From positions 1 through 33,593 of the forward strand of contig CBDUST010000009.1 of assembly GCA_965369945.1 (NCBI GenBank): a stretch of DNA of 33,593 nt. The letters are read 5' to 3'. This DNA is from JADFNO01 sp965369945 (GTDB lineage: Bacteria; Planctomycetota; Phycisphaerae; Phycisphaerales; SM1A02). Positions 23,098 to 32,504 of the stretch are shown one piece after another (within the stretch, counting starts at the first letter, position 1; each line of letters opens with the position of its first letter). Both the position numbers and the translations under genes were made by a program. Under the pieces are notes generated by a model that was not told where the DNA came from, did not search any database, and saw nothing but the letters and a program-made list of their open reading frames with translations.

Positions 23098-25458
23098 CTA
23101 CTTCTCGTCGCGTTTGGACCACCGCCCCAGCCTCAACGCCGCGGTCCACGCTGGGAGTCGCCAGGCCACGATCATGGTCCCGAGGCCAAGCGCCAACATG
23201 CTTCCCATCAGCACCTGGCGCGCCGTCTCGAGGGCTTCACCCTCCAGTTCGTCCCATACGCGCGAGAATGCCCGGAAGTATGCGACCGCGATATAGAACA
23301 GCCCAGTGAACAAGAACGGACGCCATTGTTTCCACACGCTCACATAGCAGCACGCGATCGCAGCCAGGACCAGCACAATGAGCCACAGAATCCAGGCGTA
23401 TTCGTCCTGGGCATCCCACTCAAGTACGACGATGCTGGCAAGGAAGTGCGAGGGACTCACCCACCGAATCGCTTCGGCGAGTCTGCTGCGCACAGTGGTC
23501 GTATGCAGCGCTAAGAGATGAGCCAGCGCCTGGAGCGCGCAGCCGTTGGCAATAAAGGCGACAGCTCGCACCGACCTATCAGCGTAGCCTCCTAGGAGCT
23601 TGAAGGTATACACGTCCGCCGCGTTCCAGGCTGTGAGCAAAGATCCGATCCCAATAATGAGGATCGATCCGGTGAGCAGAGACCAAGCGTCGCGCGTGCG
23701 TACCCGAGATAGGCCGCGTTCCTTTGCATTTAGCTCTTCGACGCTGTTGAGCCAGAGTCCAGGCCAAAGCGATGCCAGACCAACCAGCAACATCCACAAA
23801 CCCAAGAGCCCGAAGCGCTCCCGCTCAGCTAACAGCAGGCCGGTGCTCGCCCAGCCAGCGATAGCAGCGAACCCGCCGGCAAGAACAGCCCAAAGGGTGA
23901 ACGCGCTTGATCCGTTGAAGCGGCGCAGCCCAAGCGAAGTGACAAGCCAGGCCATCGTGATAGCAAACACTTGGCGATTCAACAGACCCGGCCACTGTTC
24001 ATCAGCATCGACATCGAAGAACACCACCTGCCATTCGCGATCTTCCATGCCAACGCGCCCTTGCTCAGTGAGCGCTCCAGCCAGCCACCCTGTTTCTCGA
24101 AGCGTGAGCCACATGGCAATAGGCACGACCAGGCAAGCGGTCATCTGATACCCAAGCGCCACCCGGAGTTCGCCCTGACGTTGTATGGCTGACCCCACGC
24201 CGAGCAGGACAACCACGATCGCCCAGGCCGTCAGATACCGTACCGCCGCGATCTCCTCCAGCGCATCCCATGCCATCCACATCCCAACGGTCAGGGCCGT
24301 TAGGACAAACCACCCACCGAGGTAGAGCGTCACTTGCGACGTGAACAATCGGCGGCTATCCAGAATCCAATGTGACTCCGGGCGCAGAAGCGAGCTACTC
24401 GCTCTCACGAGTCGATCCGCCTCGGAGCGGGTGACAAAACCCTGCCGCCGCCATGACTGGGTCTGCTCCATGTGCTGCTCGACCTGCTCAACGAACTGGT
24501 GCGTAAGCATCGACGGTCGGGCCGCCACCGCCTCGCCCTTGAGGTACCGCCGAAGATCCGCAGCCATAGCATGGGCGTTGGGATACCGTCGCTGCGGATC
24601 ACGCTCCAGCGCCACCAGGCAGATCCGCTGCAATGGCCACGGTGCATCCGGCGCGAAAGTCTCCGGCAACGGCGGGTCTTCATTCTTCAGAGTCACCAAA
24701 AGATCAGACAGTCGTGAGGCCGTGAAAGGAAGACGATCCGTCAGCATCTCAAACATGATCGCGCCGAGTGCATAGACATCCACGGTGGAACCGAGGGGCT
24801 TGCTTGCGTCGAACTGCTCGGGCGCCGCATACCCCGGTGTTCCGCCTACGGTGTGTGCGCTGTCTCCGCTGGATTCGCCTGATCGGGCAAGCCCGAAGTC
24901 GACGATGATGGGCTCGCCCATGCGGTCTACTAGAATGTTCGTTGGCTTCAGATCGCGATGCACGACGCCCGCCGCATGCGCAGCCGCCACCGCCTCCACG
25001 ATCTTCACGAACAATGCGAGGCGCTTCTTGAGATCGGCCGCACGCCATGCCAACTGCAAATCAATCCCGTCAATCCAGTCCATCACTAGAAACGGAGTTG
25101 GCGTCTGCACCGACGCCTCGTAAACCGGACACAGGTTGGGATGGCGCAGGCCGGCCATGGCGCGCGCTTCGGCGAGCACGCGGTCCTGCTCGGGCCCGGG
25201 GGTTGCGCCTCGTTGATGAAGCAACTTGATTGCTACGCGCCGTTGGAGTGTGGTATCGGTCGCGACGAAGACTCGACCCATGCCGCCGGACCCGGCCACG
25301 TGTTCGAGGCGGTAACGCTCACCGACGATCTGCTGCGCCTCTGAAAGCGACACCGGCGCTCCGGGCACACCCAGCGGTCGAGCCCGTGAAGCGGAAACCG
25401 TCGCGTCATCGTCCGAAGAACCTTCGTTCTCCTGTTTTGTAGGCTCCTCGCTCATCAT
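23098..25458 (-). CDS. Hanks-type Ser/Thr protein kinase with polytopic membrane C-terminus
   Basis: The N-terminal half of this 786-aa protein is a complete kinase domain (about 49-315). It has the Gly loop GSGGMG (56-61), VAIK (Lys78), HRDLKPTN (168-175, catalytic Asp169), DFGLA (187-191) and GTPGYAAPEQ (206-215). All catalytic residues are present, so it should be active. After a linker the C-terminal ~420 residues have roughly ten to twelve hydrophobic segments, beginning at VTLYLGGWFVLTALTVGMW. No PASTA, WD40 or TPR part is fused; instead two TPR-type proteins are coded just across the divergent spacer. It is expected to phosphorylate cytoplasmic partners from the inner membrane. Start at ATG 25458, preceded by GAGGGA; a second in-frame ATG follows directly. 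Confidence 0.93.
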   Translation of the reverse strand: MMSEEPTKQENEGSSDDDATVSASRARPLGVPGAPVSLSEAQQIVGERYRLEHVAGSGGMGRVFVATDTTLQRRVAIKLLHQRGATPGPEQDRVLAEARAMAGLRHPNLCPVYEASVQTPTPFLVMDWIDGIDLQLAWRAADLKKRLALFVKIVEAVAAAHAAGVVHRDLKPTNILVDRMGEPIIVDFGLARSGESSGDSAHTVGGTPGYAAPEQFDASKPLGSTVDVYALGAIMFEMLTDRLPFTASRLSDLLVTLKNEDPPLPETFAPDAPWPLQRICLVALERDPQRRYPNAHAMAADLRRYLKGEAVAARPSMLTHQFVEQVEQHMEQTQSWRRQGFVTRSEADRLVRASSSLLRPESHWILDSRRLFTSQVTLYLGGWFVLTALTVGMWMAWDALEEIAAVRYLTAWAIVVVLLGVGSAIQRQGELRVALGYQMTACLVVPIAMWLTLRETGWLAGALTEQGRVGMEDREWQVVFFDVDADEQWPGLLNRQVFAITMAWLVTSLGLRRFNGSSAFTLWAVLAGGFAAIAGWASTGLLLAERERFGLLGLWMLLVGLASLWPGLWLNSVEELNAKERGLSRVRTRDAWSLLTGSILIIGIGSLLTAWNAADVYTFKLLGGYADRSVRAVAFIANGCALQALAHLLALHTTTVRSRLAEAIRWVSPSHFLASIVVLEWDAQDEYAWILWLIVLVLAAIACCYVSVWKQWRPFLFTGLFYIAVAYFRAFSRVWDELEGEALETARQVLMGSMLALGLGTMIVAWRLPAWTAALRLGRWSKRDEK

Positions 25459-25476
25459 TCAGTCCCTCAACACGAC

Positions 25477-25506
25477 AGTGTACTGCATCGCGCGACTGAA
25501 CGGCAA
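25477..25506 (-). promoter_or_regulatory. Candidate promoter of the kinase gene
   Basis: On the minus strand TTGCCG (25506-25501) and TACACT (25482-25477) are spaced by 18 bases. The predicted start near 25470 would leave only about 12 nt before the ATG, containing the GAGGGA ribosome site. Confidence 0.4.
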
Positions 25507-25647
25507 CGAATCGCACGGCTGCGTACCCGGCGTCTATGCAAACCCTCCGGCGACGCTTGACCCTAGGCCGCCGGACCTCGTCACACACCGATAGTCCGAG
25601 GTCTCTTCGCCAGAATTCGGGACAATCTGGGGGATCGCCTTGCGTAT

Positions 25648-25656
25648 TGGTATGAT
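25648..25656 (+). promoter_or_regulatory. Candidate extended -10 promoter of the secreted TPR/LamG-like gene
   Basis: TG-G-TATGAT is an extended -10 element with no good -35. It gives a leader of roughly 90 nt that ends in AAGGAGGAA ahead of ATG 25753. The 294-base divergent spacer to the kinase gene holds nothing else that I can identify. Confidence 0.35.
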
Positions 25657-25752
25657 CAAGTACCCTTCTGCAAAGCTCAACGCTCAGCACGAGCCGCGCA
25701 AAGGCAGCTGATCGATCACGCGGTCGTCACGCACCGTCGAAGGAGGAATCTA

Positions 25753-27921
25753 ATGCACAGGATTGATTATGTCTCCAGCATGCGATTCGCACTGTACGCA
25801 GTGGCAATTCTGGCAATTACATCCATCACCCTCGCCGACCAACCGATCCCAACGCACTCGTCGGCATTTACGATGCATGATTACCGCAAGCGTAGTATCG
25901 CGAACGATGAACAGTGGTACCTGGAAGGCTACAAGCAGCACGGGCATCGCAGCGACGCTTGGGATGAGTCGGCTCTCGCGTTCATACAGATGTGCATCGC
26001 GGTATTCAACGATGTGCCGTTTGCCCCGAGCATGGAAGAGTTGCAGAGTGCTGGGGAACAGGTTGTCAACGCTGGATGCAACGATCCACTGGTACTTTAC
26101 GGTTACGGATACGCACGGGATCGCCGGAATCATCGGCGCGGCGCCGAAAAGCACCTTCGCGCGGCCGTGGAAGGGCTTGCAGACAGCGATTACCCCGCGA
26201 CTCTACTGGCTAACGTCGCATCAAGGCTTGCCAGGTTTCTCGAAGTATGGAATCGAAATGATGAGGCCAGAACATTCCATCAGATCGCCGCGAACGCTTT
26301 TGTCAAAGCCGCGGAATCCGATCCCCACGATCCCTTTTCGCAGCGTGAGCTTGTCTCTCGACTTCAACTACAGTTGAACGATTACCTGCCGGCCGATATC
26401 GCCGATTCGCTTGCGGATGGTCTTCAACTCGTCGGCGGTATTGATCCTTGCACGTTGAACACCGCACTCGGTTTGCACCACATCGCTGTTGGCTGGCGTG
26501 CGCGAGGCGACGGTTATGCCAACACGGTGACGGAAGAAGGCTGGGTCGGTTTCCAGGAACACCTCGAACAAGCGCGAACGTATCTGGTCAAGGCATACGA
26601 ACTTGATCCATCACGCCCTGAAGCGGCCACGGCCATGATCACGGTTGCTCTGGCAGGATTCGCAGCTCCGGGCGAGACGGAGCGACTATGGTTCGATCGA
26701 GCAGTCGCAGCCCAGATGGATTGGCCGCCAGCCTACAACAACTTGATGTGGTCGAACCGCCCGCGTTGGGGTGGCAGTCATGAGAAGATGTACGAATTTG
26801 GAATCGAGTGTGCTCAGACTGAGCGTTTTGATACAGATGTTCCGTACCAACTTATCGAGGCCCTGCTCGATATCGATAACGATCAAAAATACTCACGCCG
26901 GTTTTGGCGGCAGAACCGCGTCGGTGAGTTTGCTGGACAGGTGCTCGCTCAACTTGCCGCTCATCCGTCGCATGCACATCGCCTAAACAAACTTCGCACT
27001 ATCCGAGCCGCGATGGCCTGGACCTTGGGCAGCTATGACCAGGCTCGTGAGGCGATCCAGGATTTTGGCGACGAACTGGATGCCGAGACAATCTTTGCCA
27101 TGCGGATCACATCGCGGCAGCTCTTGGACGACACGCTCGCCTTCACAAGCGAATTCGCCGATGAGATTCACAGCGCCGATCGCCTCAACGGTTTGGGTCA
27201 ACTCGACGCCGCTAATAACGCCTACGAACAGATCGCCAGTCAGATAGAAAACGGTACGCCTCTTCAAACGATTCTCCGTGATCGGATCGTCACCACCAGT
27301 ATCCAAACTCAGTTTAACTCGGGTGAGTGGGTCGAGCTGAAGTTCGAGGATGGACTTCCTGGCTGGCGCAAGCGAGCCGGAGTATGGCACTCATCAACCG
27401 GCACCTCCATCAAAGGCGGGCCGAACGATGATGGCCTCTTTCTCATCAGCGAATTTGACGTCGGGCCAAGATTCGAGCTGCAGGGCAAGATCGACATGAG
27501 CAAGCTGCGTCGCGAGGATAACGCAAATACGGGAATCGTCTTTCAATATCTGGAGGCATTTGATCGCGCCGATTGGCTTGCGTTCCAAATCTTAAACAGA
27601 CAAAAGCGAGCATGGATCGGGTATCGATTTTGGAAGGCCAAAGGTGAATACCTCCCTCTGGGACGACGCGTCGAGCAGTTGTTCGAGTTTCACTTGCAGA
27701 ATTGGGATAACGAAGCCGTGCTCTACCTCAACGGTGAGTTCATGTTCGCGGGCCGACTTCAACCCACTGACTCTTTCAATCCGGGCAGCGCAATCGGACT
27801 AGCCGGCAGCTATGCAGGAACGCGCGGCTATGCCGTGTTTCAGGATTTGCGACTACGGCAACTAACAGAGCGGCCGGAAGCGCCACCAACCGCTGTTGAA
27901 ACGACGGGCGACCCACGATAG
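25753..27921 (+). CDS. Secreted protein: helical-repeat region plus C-terminal LamG/DUF1080-like domain
   Basis: The 722-aa protein begins with a signal peptide (MRFALYAVAILAITSITLA-DQ, after a short leader) and has a strong AAGGAGGAA ribosome site. Residues about 40-440 are alpha-helical with TPR-like segments (EHLEQARTYLVKAYELDPSRPEAATAM; LRAAVEGLA...ATLLANVASRLARFLEVWNRNDEARTF). The part around MEELQSAGEQVVNAGCNDPLVLYGYG resembles the DUF4034 type. Residues about 530-710 look like a jelly-roll of the LamG/DUF1080 kind: FDVGPRFELQGKI, NTGIVFQYLEAFDRADWLAFQI, LYLNGEFMFAGRL and IGLAGSYAGTRGYAVFQDLRL. No catalytic residues can be named; glycan binding is a guess. It is divergent from the kinase gene and 57 bases ahead of the membrane TPR gene. 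Confidence 0.7.
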   Translation: MHRIDYVSSMRFALYAVAILAITSITLADQPIPTHSSAFTMHDYRKRSIANDEQWYLEGYKQHGHRSDAWDESALAFIQMCIAVFNDVPFAPSMEELQSAGEQVVNAGCNDPLVLYGYGYARDRRNHRRGAEKHLRAAVEGLADSDYPATLLANVASRLARFLEVWNRNDEARTFHQIAANAFVKAAESDPHDPFSQRELVSRLQLQLNDYLPADIADSLADGLQLVGGIDPCTLNTALGLHHIAVGWRARGDGYANTVTEEGWVGFQEHLEQARTYLVKAYELDPSRPEAATAMITVALAGFAAPGETERLWFDRAVAAQMDWPPAYNNLMWSNRPRWGGSHEKMYEFGIECAQTERFDTDVPYQLIEALLDIDNDQKYSRRFWRQNRVGEFAGQVLAQLAAHPSHAHRLNKLRTIRAAMAWTLGSYDQAREAIQDFGDELDAETIFAMRITSRQLLDDTLAFTSEFADEIHSADRLNGLGQLDAANNAYEQIASQIENGTPLQTILRDRIVTTSIQTQFNSGEWVELKFEDGLPGWRKRAGVWHSSTGTSIKGGPNDDGLFLISEFDVGPRFELQGKIDMSKLRREDNANTGIVFQYLEAFDRADWLAFQILNRQKRAWIGYRFWKAKGEYLPLGRRVEQLFEFHLQNWDNEAVLYLNGEFMFAGRLQPTDSFNPGSAIGLAGSYAGTRGYAVFQDLRLRQLTERPEAPPTAVETTGDPR

Positions 27922-27978
27922 GCCGACGCAACACGGATCGAAGCTCAGGAAGAAAGAAACGCTTGGGAGAAATGAGTA

Positions 27979-29376
27979 ATGCACATGCAAGCCTCAAACG
28001 AGTCTAAGCCACCAACCAAGAGTCGTCTGGTGTCGCTCGCCATCGCGGTCGTGTTGTTGCTCGGGGGAACAACGTTCGGCGTTCTGTGGCTACGCGAGAT
28101 TCAGGCGCACAATCTCACGAGAGGTGATCTGCAAGATCAGATTGCCCGTCTGGACGAACGATTGGTGGCGTCGAACGAAACAGCGCGCACCCGCTTGGCG
28201 GAGTTGGAGCATTCTCATCAGGAACAGAAGACGCTCCGCCAAGAGCTGGAAGACGTGCGATCTCAAGCGAAGACGCTCACCGCTGAATTAGCCGAAGCTC
28301 GCACGGAGACCGAGTCCCAAACCAATCGCGCAGATGCTGTTGAGAAACAAGCGAAGATCGAGGCGGACCGCGCGGAGATCGGCCGTCGAATGCTCTCCAC
28401 TACGTTCTTCAATCTACGTTCGCGACAGCGTACGAAACCACAGTACCCTTCAGAAGAACTGGTGGCGTACGTAGCGGGGCAGATGAAGTCGATCGCTCGC
28501 AGAAAGGCGCCGGAAGCCGAGGCGGCAGCGCGTCACGAACTCGGTTGGATACTTTCCCAGCAGGATCTCTTTGACCGTGCCGCAAAGCAGACCCAGATCG
28601 CTGTTGACCTGCGACGTGAGTCCTTGGGACCGACGCACCCGGACACACTCACCTCGTTGCAGTACCTCGGGAACGCTTTGGCCTTGCAGGGGGAGTCCGA
28701 AGACGCAATCGACGTTCACCGCGAAGCGCTGTCTGGCATGCGCAAGTTGTATGGTGCGCAGCCTGACCGCGTCCGGCTCCAGCTCGGTTATTTGGCAGAT
28801 GCCTTGAATATTGCAAGGCGATTCGAAGAGGCTGTCCCGGTGTTGGAGGAGCTCGTCCGCCTCAAGCGAGCCGCGTCGTCGGGTCGATTCGGAGGTTACC
28901 GATACTCACAATTTTCCTTGGCCAAGACATTACAAGCTGTCGGGCAATACGACCGTGCCGAATCCCTACTTAGAGAGTTGTTAGCGAGCGACATGGAACG
29001 TTCCGGTCCGAACCATGGAAATACATTCGAATCAACAGTTCGGCTTGTTTGGGTACTCCGAATCCAAGACAAGCATGAAGAGGCCGACCGACTCGAGAAG
29101 AAATTCGCCTCGTTGGTCCAATTCATGGTCGAGATCAAGCAGCCATTCACGGACGATAGCTACGGTTCCTATCTCGCTTACATGGGGCGGTTCGAAGAAG
29201 CGGAGTTCTATCTCACGCGGAGGTACGAAGGAAGGAAGCGGGCCAGAGATGACGGCGCTTCTATGAACCAGTACGTATATCCGTTGATTGAACTCTATGA
29301 GGCGTGGGACAAACCGGATCTAGCCGAGGAGTTTCGACAACTCCTTGTAATGGGACCGAGTACCGGTTCACGCTAG
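27979..29376 (+). CDS. Membrane-anchored coiled-coil TPR protein
   Basis: The protein (465 aa) has one N-terminal transmembrane helix (about 19-39, VSLAIAVVLLLGGTTFGVLWL). A coiled coil of about 95 residues follows (DQIARLDERLVASNETARTRLAELEHSHQEQ and onward, 48-140), then TPR repeats. LGPTHPDTLTSLQYLGNALALQGESEDAIDVHREAL is the tetratricopeptide type typical of planctomycete kinase-TPR fusions and kinesin-light-chain-like proteins. Its neighbour across one gene is a kinase lacking TPRs, so the two may act as a split version of that fusion; this is inference. The repeats probably form a protein-binding scaffold in the periplasm or cytoplasm, depending on topology. ATG 27979 follows GGGAG by 9 bases. 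Confidence 0.75.
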   Translation: MHMQASNESKPPTKSRLVSLAIAVVLLLGGTTFGVLWLREIQAHNLTRGDLQDQIARLDERLVASNETARTRLAELEHSHQEQKTLRQELEDVRSQAKTLTAELAEARTETESQTNRADAVEKQAKIEADRAEIGRRMLSTTFFNLRSRQRTKPQYPSEELVAYVAGQMKSIARRKAPEAEAAARHELGWILSQQDLFDRAAKQTQIAVDLRRESLGPTHPDTLTSLQYLGNALALQGESEDAIDVHREALSGMRKLYGAQPDRVRLQLGYLADALNIARRFEEAVPVLEELVRLKRAASSGRFGGYRYSQFSLAKTLQAVGQYDRAESLLRELLASDMERSGPNHGNTFESTVRLVWVLRIQDKHEEADRLEKKFASLVQFMVEIKQPFTDDSYGSYLAYMGRFEEAEFYLTRRYEGRKRARDDGASMNQYVYPLIELYEAWDKPDLAEEFRQLLVMGPSTGSR

Positions 29377-29422
29377 AGCCTCTGCTTGCTGTGACGCGCC
29401 CGCTCGGTACAGTGCGCGGACT

Positions 29423-30928
29423 ATGACCGAAAGCGAAGGCAACGCGCGATCGATCATCCGGTGGATCGGGCTCGTCGGAGGGCCCGTGTTGGCGGCGTTG
29501 AGCTACTTGGTATTGCCCAAAGATTACGCCGACAGCGCTGGACAGCTTGTCACATTTACCTCAGCAGGTCGTGTCACCTTAGGCATCATGATTTGGATGG
29601 CGGTGTGGTGGCTCACCGAAGCGGTCGAGATTTCCGTCACCGCTCTATTGCCCATCGCGCTCTTTCCGATCCTCGGCGCAGCGACCATCAAAGCCGCCAC
29701 TGCGCCCTACGCCAACGAATACATCTTCCTGTTCATGGGCGGGTTTCTGATTGCGCTGTCGATGCAACGATGGGGTTTGGATCGGCGTATCGCGCTGACC
29801 ACACTCAAACTCGTCGGCACCAAGCCGGTAAATATGGTCGGCGGATTCATGCTCGCCACAGCAGTCCTGAGCGCGTTCGTCTCCAACACCGCGACAACCG
29901 CGATGATGCTGCCAATCGCGCTGAGTGTCATCGATCTCATCAGGCGAAACACAACTACGACAGCAGATCGCAATTTCGCCCTGTGCTTGATGCTTGGGAT
30001 CGCCTACGCGGCCTCGATCGGCGGCATCGCCACGATCATCGGCACGCCGCCCAACACGATTCTGATCGGGTTCATCAAGGACAACTATGGCGAAACAATT
30101 AGTTTCGCGCAGTGGCTCGTAATCGGCGTACCGCTTGCCGTCGTGTTCCTGCCAATGACGTGGTTGTTGCTCACGCGCGTATTGTATCCAATCCGCATCA
30201 AGCGTATCGAAGGAGGGCGCGAGTTGATCGAGCGCGAGCATGCACAGCTCGGTCCAATGAAGGAGGGCGAATGGGTGACGCTGATCGTCTTCATGCTCGC
30301 GGCGATCGCATGGATCTTTCGAACGATTATCGAACGCTACATTCCGGGGGTCAGTGACCCCGGCATCGCGATGATCGCCGCAATGCTGCTGTTCGTCATC
30401 CCGGTCGATCTCAAGAAGCGTCAATTCACAATGAACTGGAGCACCGCAATGAAACTACCGTGGGGAATACTCATTCTCTTCGGCGGCGGACTAAGTTTGG
30501 CCGCAGCAGTCAAGGTCAACGGCGTAGCGCAGTTCATCGGTAGCGCCGTGCCGACGCTCGAAGGCTTGGCTTCGACGCAAGGTTTGCGCACGCTGCTTCT
30601 GATCCTCCTCGTCACCGCCGGCGTAATCTTCCTCACTGAGCTGACTTCCAATACTGCAACAACGACAACCTTGCTGCCGATCCTCGCGGCCGTGGCCGTC
30701 GGACTGGGTCTGCATCCGTACCTATTGATTGTGCCCGCAGCGATCGCTGCAAGCTGCGCGTTCATGATGCCCGTCGCCACCCCGCCCAACGCGATCGTCT
30801 TCGGCTCCGGTCACATCACGATCCCACAAATGTGCAAAGCCGGCCTGTGGCTCAACCTCATCGGCATCGCGCTGGTGACGCTCCTCGCCTACGCCATCAT
30901 CGTCCCCGTGCTGGGGATCGCGCTCTGA
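29423..30928 (+). CDS. SLC13/DASS family sodium-coupled anion symporter
   Basis: This polytopic protein (501 aa, about eleven to twelve membrane segments) belongs to the divalent anion:sodium symporter family. It shows the two inverted-repeat substrate hairpins: AFVSNTATTAMMLPIALSV in the first half and TELTSNTATTTTLLPILAAV in the second. The two SNT motifs bind substrate carboxylates and sodium in characterised members. IGGIATIIGTPPNTILIGFIKD and MMPVATPPNAIVFGSGHITIPQM are the matching second halves. Di- or tricarboxylates (succinate, malate, citrate) are the likely substrates, though sulfate members exist. It lacks the RCK insert found in the other SLC13 protein of this window. Gene spacing of 46 bases to the TPR gene; the ribosome site is poor. 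Confidence 0.92.
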   Translation: MTESEGNARSIIRWIGLVGGPVLAALSYLVLPKDYADSAGQLVTFTSAGRVTLGIMIWMAVWWLTEAVEISVTALLPIALFPILGAATIKAATAPYANEYIFLFMGGFLIALSMQRWGLDRRIALTTLKLVGTKPVNMVGGFMLATAVLSAFVSNTATTAMMLPIALSVIDLIRRNTTTTADRNFALCLMLGIAYAASIGGIATIIGTPPNTILIGFIKDNYGETISFAQWLVIGVPLAVVFLPMTWLLLTRVLYPIRIKRIEGGRELIEREHAQLGPMKEGEWVTLIVFMLAAIAWIFRTIIERYIPGVSDPGIAMIAAMLLFVIPVDLKKRQFTMNWSTAMKLPWGILILFGGGLSLAAAVKVNGVAQFIGSAVPTLEGLASTQGLRTLLLILLVTAGVIFLTELTSNTATTTTLLPILAAVAVGLGLHPYLLIVPAAIAASCAFMMPVATPPNAIVFGSGHITIPQMCKAGLWLNLIGIALVTLLAYAIIVPVLGIAL

Positions 30929-31071
30929 GCCCTACCCAACATTACATTCCGAGAGGCAGAATCCGGGGCAGAACGGCCGTCGGACCGCGAACTTATCTTC
31001 AAGTGCAGCCACAACGCCTCAAATCACGAATAGGAACTCGCCACGGCGGGTTGGCGCGATAGGATTCATAC

Positions 31072-32499
31072 TTGAGCAACATGATCTCAGGCGACATCTT
31101 GTATTGGCTCGGGTGGGTCGGCGCGATCGCGTTCTACGGCGCGATGATCTACTTGGCGTGGTGGGCGCTCTTCAGCGACCGCCATAAAGGCCGACGGCGC
31201 TGCCCCAAGTGTTGGTACGACATGTGTGCTACCCCCTCAATGACCTGCAACGAATGCGGGTTCACTGTTCACTTTGAAAAGCAACTTGCCAAACGACGGC
31301 GGCGACCGCTCTTTGCGGTATTGGCGTTTATTGCCTCCGTTGCCATAGCCGGCTACATCAACGAACATCTGGTAAATCAAGGTTGGCTGAACTTGGCCCC
31401 CACCAAGGCCTTGATCCTTTCGCTGCCACTGACGATGGACCTCAACGGAGATACCTACGAGGAGCTTGTTCGCCGCATGCGCGCCGATGAGCTGTCTCAA
31501 CGCGAGTGGCGGATGCTCATGAAGCGGTGCGCCAAGGGCGACTGGCAGCGTGAACCGATCAGTGACGAATGGCTCGCCTCCTACGGGCAGGTCATTCTCA
31601 GTTGGCGAGGCTCGCTGGAGGCCGACGGTGAAGTCGCACAGCCGCTGTTGGACCTTGCGCCTGTGGTTGAGGTATCGACGCGAGAGAGTTGGCCGGCCGA
31701 TGTCTCGCCGCGGCTTGAGGTCAATGTGAAGGACTTCTGGCCTAGTGGCGTGGAGACCAGAATTCGTGCCCGCCCTCGAATTGAAGGCGAGCCGACAACC
31801 ACTTTCTACAAAACGAACGCGTATTTCCGTCAGCCGGCCTATCAGTTGCCAATCCCCCCACTTACCGAAGATTCCACTGAGGTGATCGTCGACCTTGAGA
31901 TCCAACGGCGTCGATCAACGGACGACAACGCGCGATGGGAGCCCGCGGGATCATTCAGTATCAGCGTGCCCCTGATCAGAAAGGGCCGGCTAGCCGATTT
32001 GCTTGAACCGGTTCATGACACAACGCTCGATCGGGTAATGACACAAGCGCTTTCCGGACGGGTCACCAAATGGGAAAAAGGCCGGTCACCTGTTCGAGTC
32101 AACATCGACGCCGGGCGGGCACGCGATCTTGCGATGGACGGTCTGGCCATCGGCGTCATCGTCGAACTGGTATGTGATGGCCAGGTCGCAAGACGCTTGG
32201 ACCTCTGGTGGCCGGTCGGCGCGAGTCGCATTGACTGGGACGTCGTCTACGAAGATGACCCGCTGCTGGCGACCGCTAGTGGACGCGACGATAAATGGCA
32301 GATGCGAGTCCGCGGCGATGCGGAGTTGGCGCTTCGAGTACCGGGGGCGACCAAATACTGGGACGGGCAGTTCACCACCCCGATGCGGGTGCGCCCGGCC
32401 AGACAGACTGAAGCGCCGCCTCGTCCATGGTGGAGGGATGATGACGTCGCTGTGGTAGTCAACCCCGACGCACCGGTCGAAGTTCCAGCTGACGGTTAG
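31072..32499 (+). CDS. Membrane protein with CxxC...CxxCG zinc ribbon, function unknown
   Basis: The protein (475 aa) has an N-terminal membrane helix (about 9-33), then a small zinc ribbon RRCPKCWYDM...CNECGF (Cys44, Cys47, Cys60, Cys63). A second membrane helix (about 80-96) and a soluble ~370-residue beta-rich part follow. The CPKCWYDM/CxxCG ribbon with a flanking membrane helix recurs in many planctomycete proteins of unknown role. The ending is rich in Pro and Trp (PPRPWWRDDDVAVVVNPD). The start is TTG 31072, supported by AGGA 7 bases upstream; an ATG at 31081 is the alternative. The gene converges on the DinB-like gene with only five bases between. No enzymatic motif was recognised. Confidence 0.65.
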   Translation: MSNMISGDILYWLGWVGAIAFYGAMIYLAWWALFSDRHKGRRRCPKCWYDMCATPSMTCNECGFTVHFEKQLAKRRRRPLFAVLAFIASVAIAGYINEHLVNQGWLNLAPTKALILSLPLTMDLNGDTYEELVRRMRADELSQREWRMLMKRCAKGDWQREPISDEWLASYGQVILSWRGSLEADGEVAQPLLDLAPVVEVSTRESWPADVSPRLEVNVKDFWPSGVETRIRARPRIEGEPTTTFYKTNAYFRQPAYQLPIPPLTEDSTEVIVDLEIQRRRSTDDNARWEPAGSFSISVPLIRKGRLADLLEPVHDTTLDRVMTQALSGRVTKWEKGRSPVRVNIDAGRARDLAMDGLAIGVIVELVCDGQVARRLDLWWPVGASRIDWDVVYEDDPLLATASGRDDKWQMRVRGDAELALRVPGATKYWDGQFTTPMRVRPARQTEAPPRPWWRDDDVAVVVNPDAPVEVPADG

Positions 32500-32504
32500 A
32501 GCCC

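Noticed and set aside
29645..30424. 259-codon minus-strand frame
   Set aside because: Antisense shadow of the SLC13 symporter, rich in His, Asp and Arg as expected from the opposite strand of membrane-helix codons.
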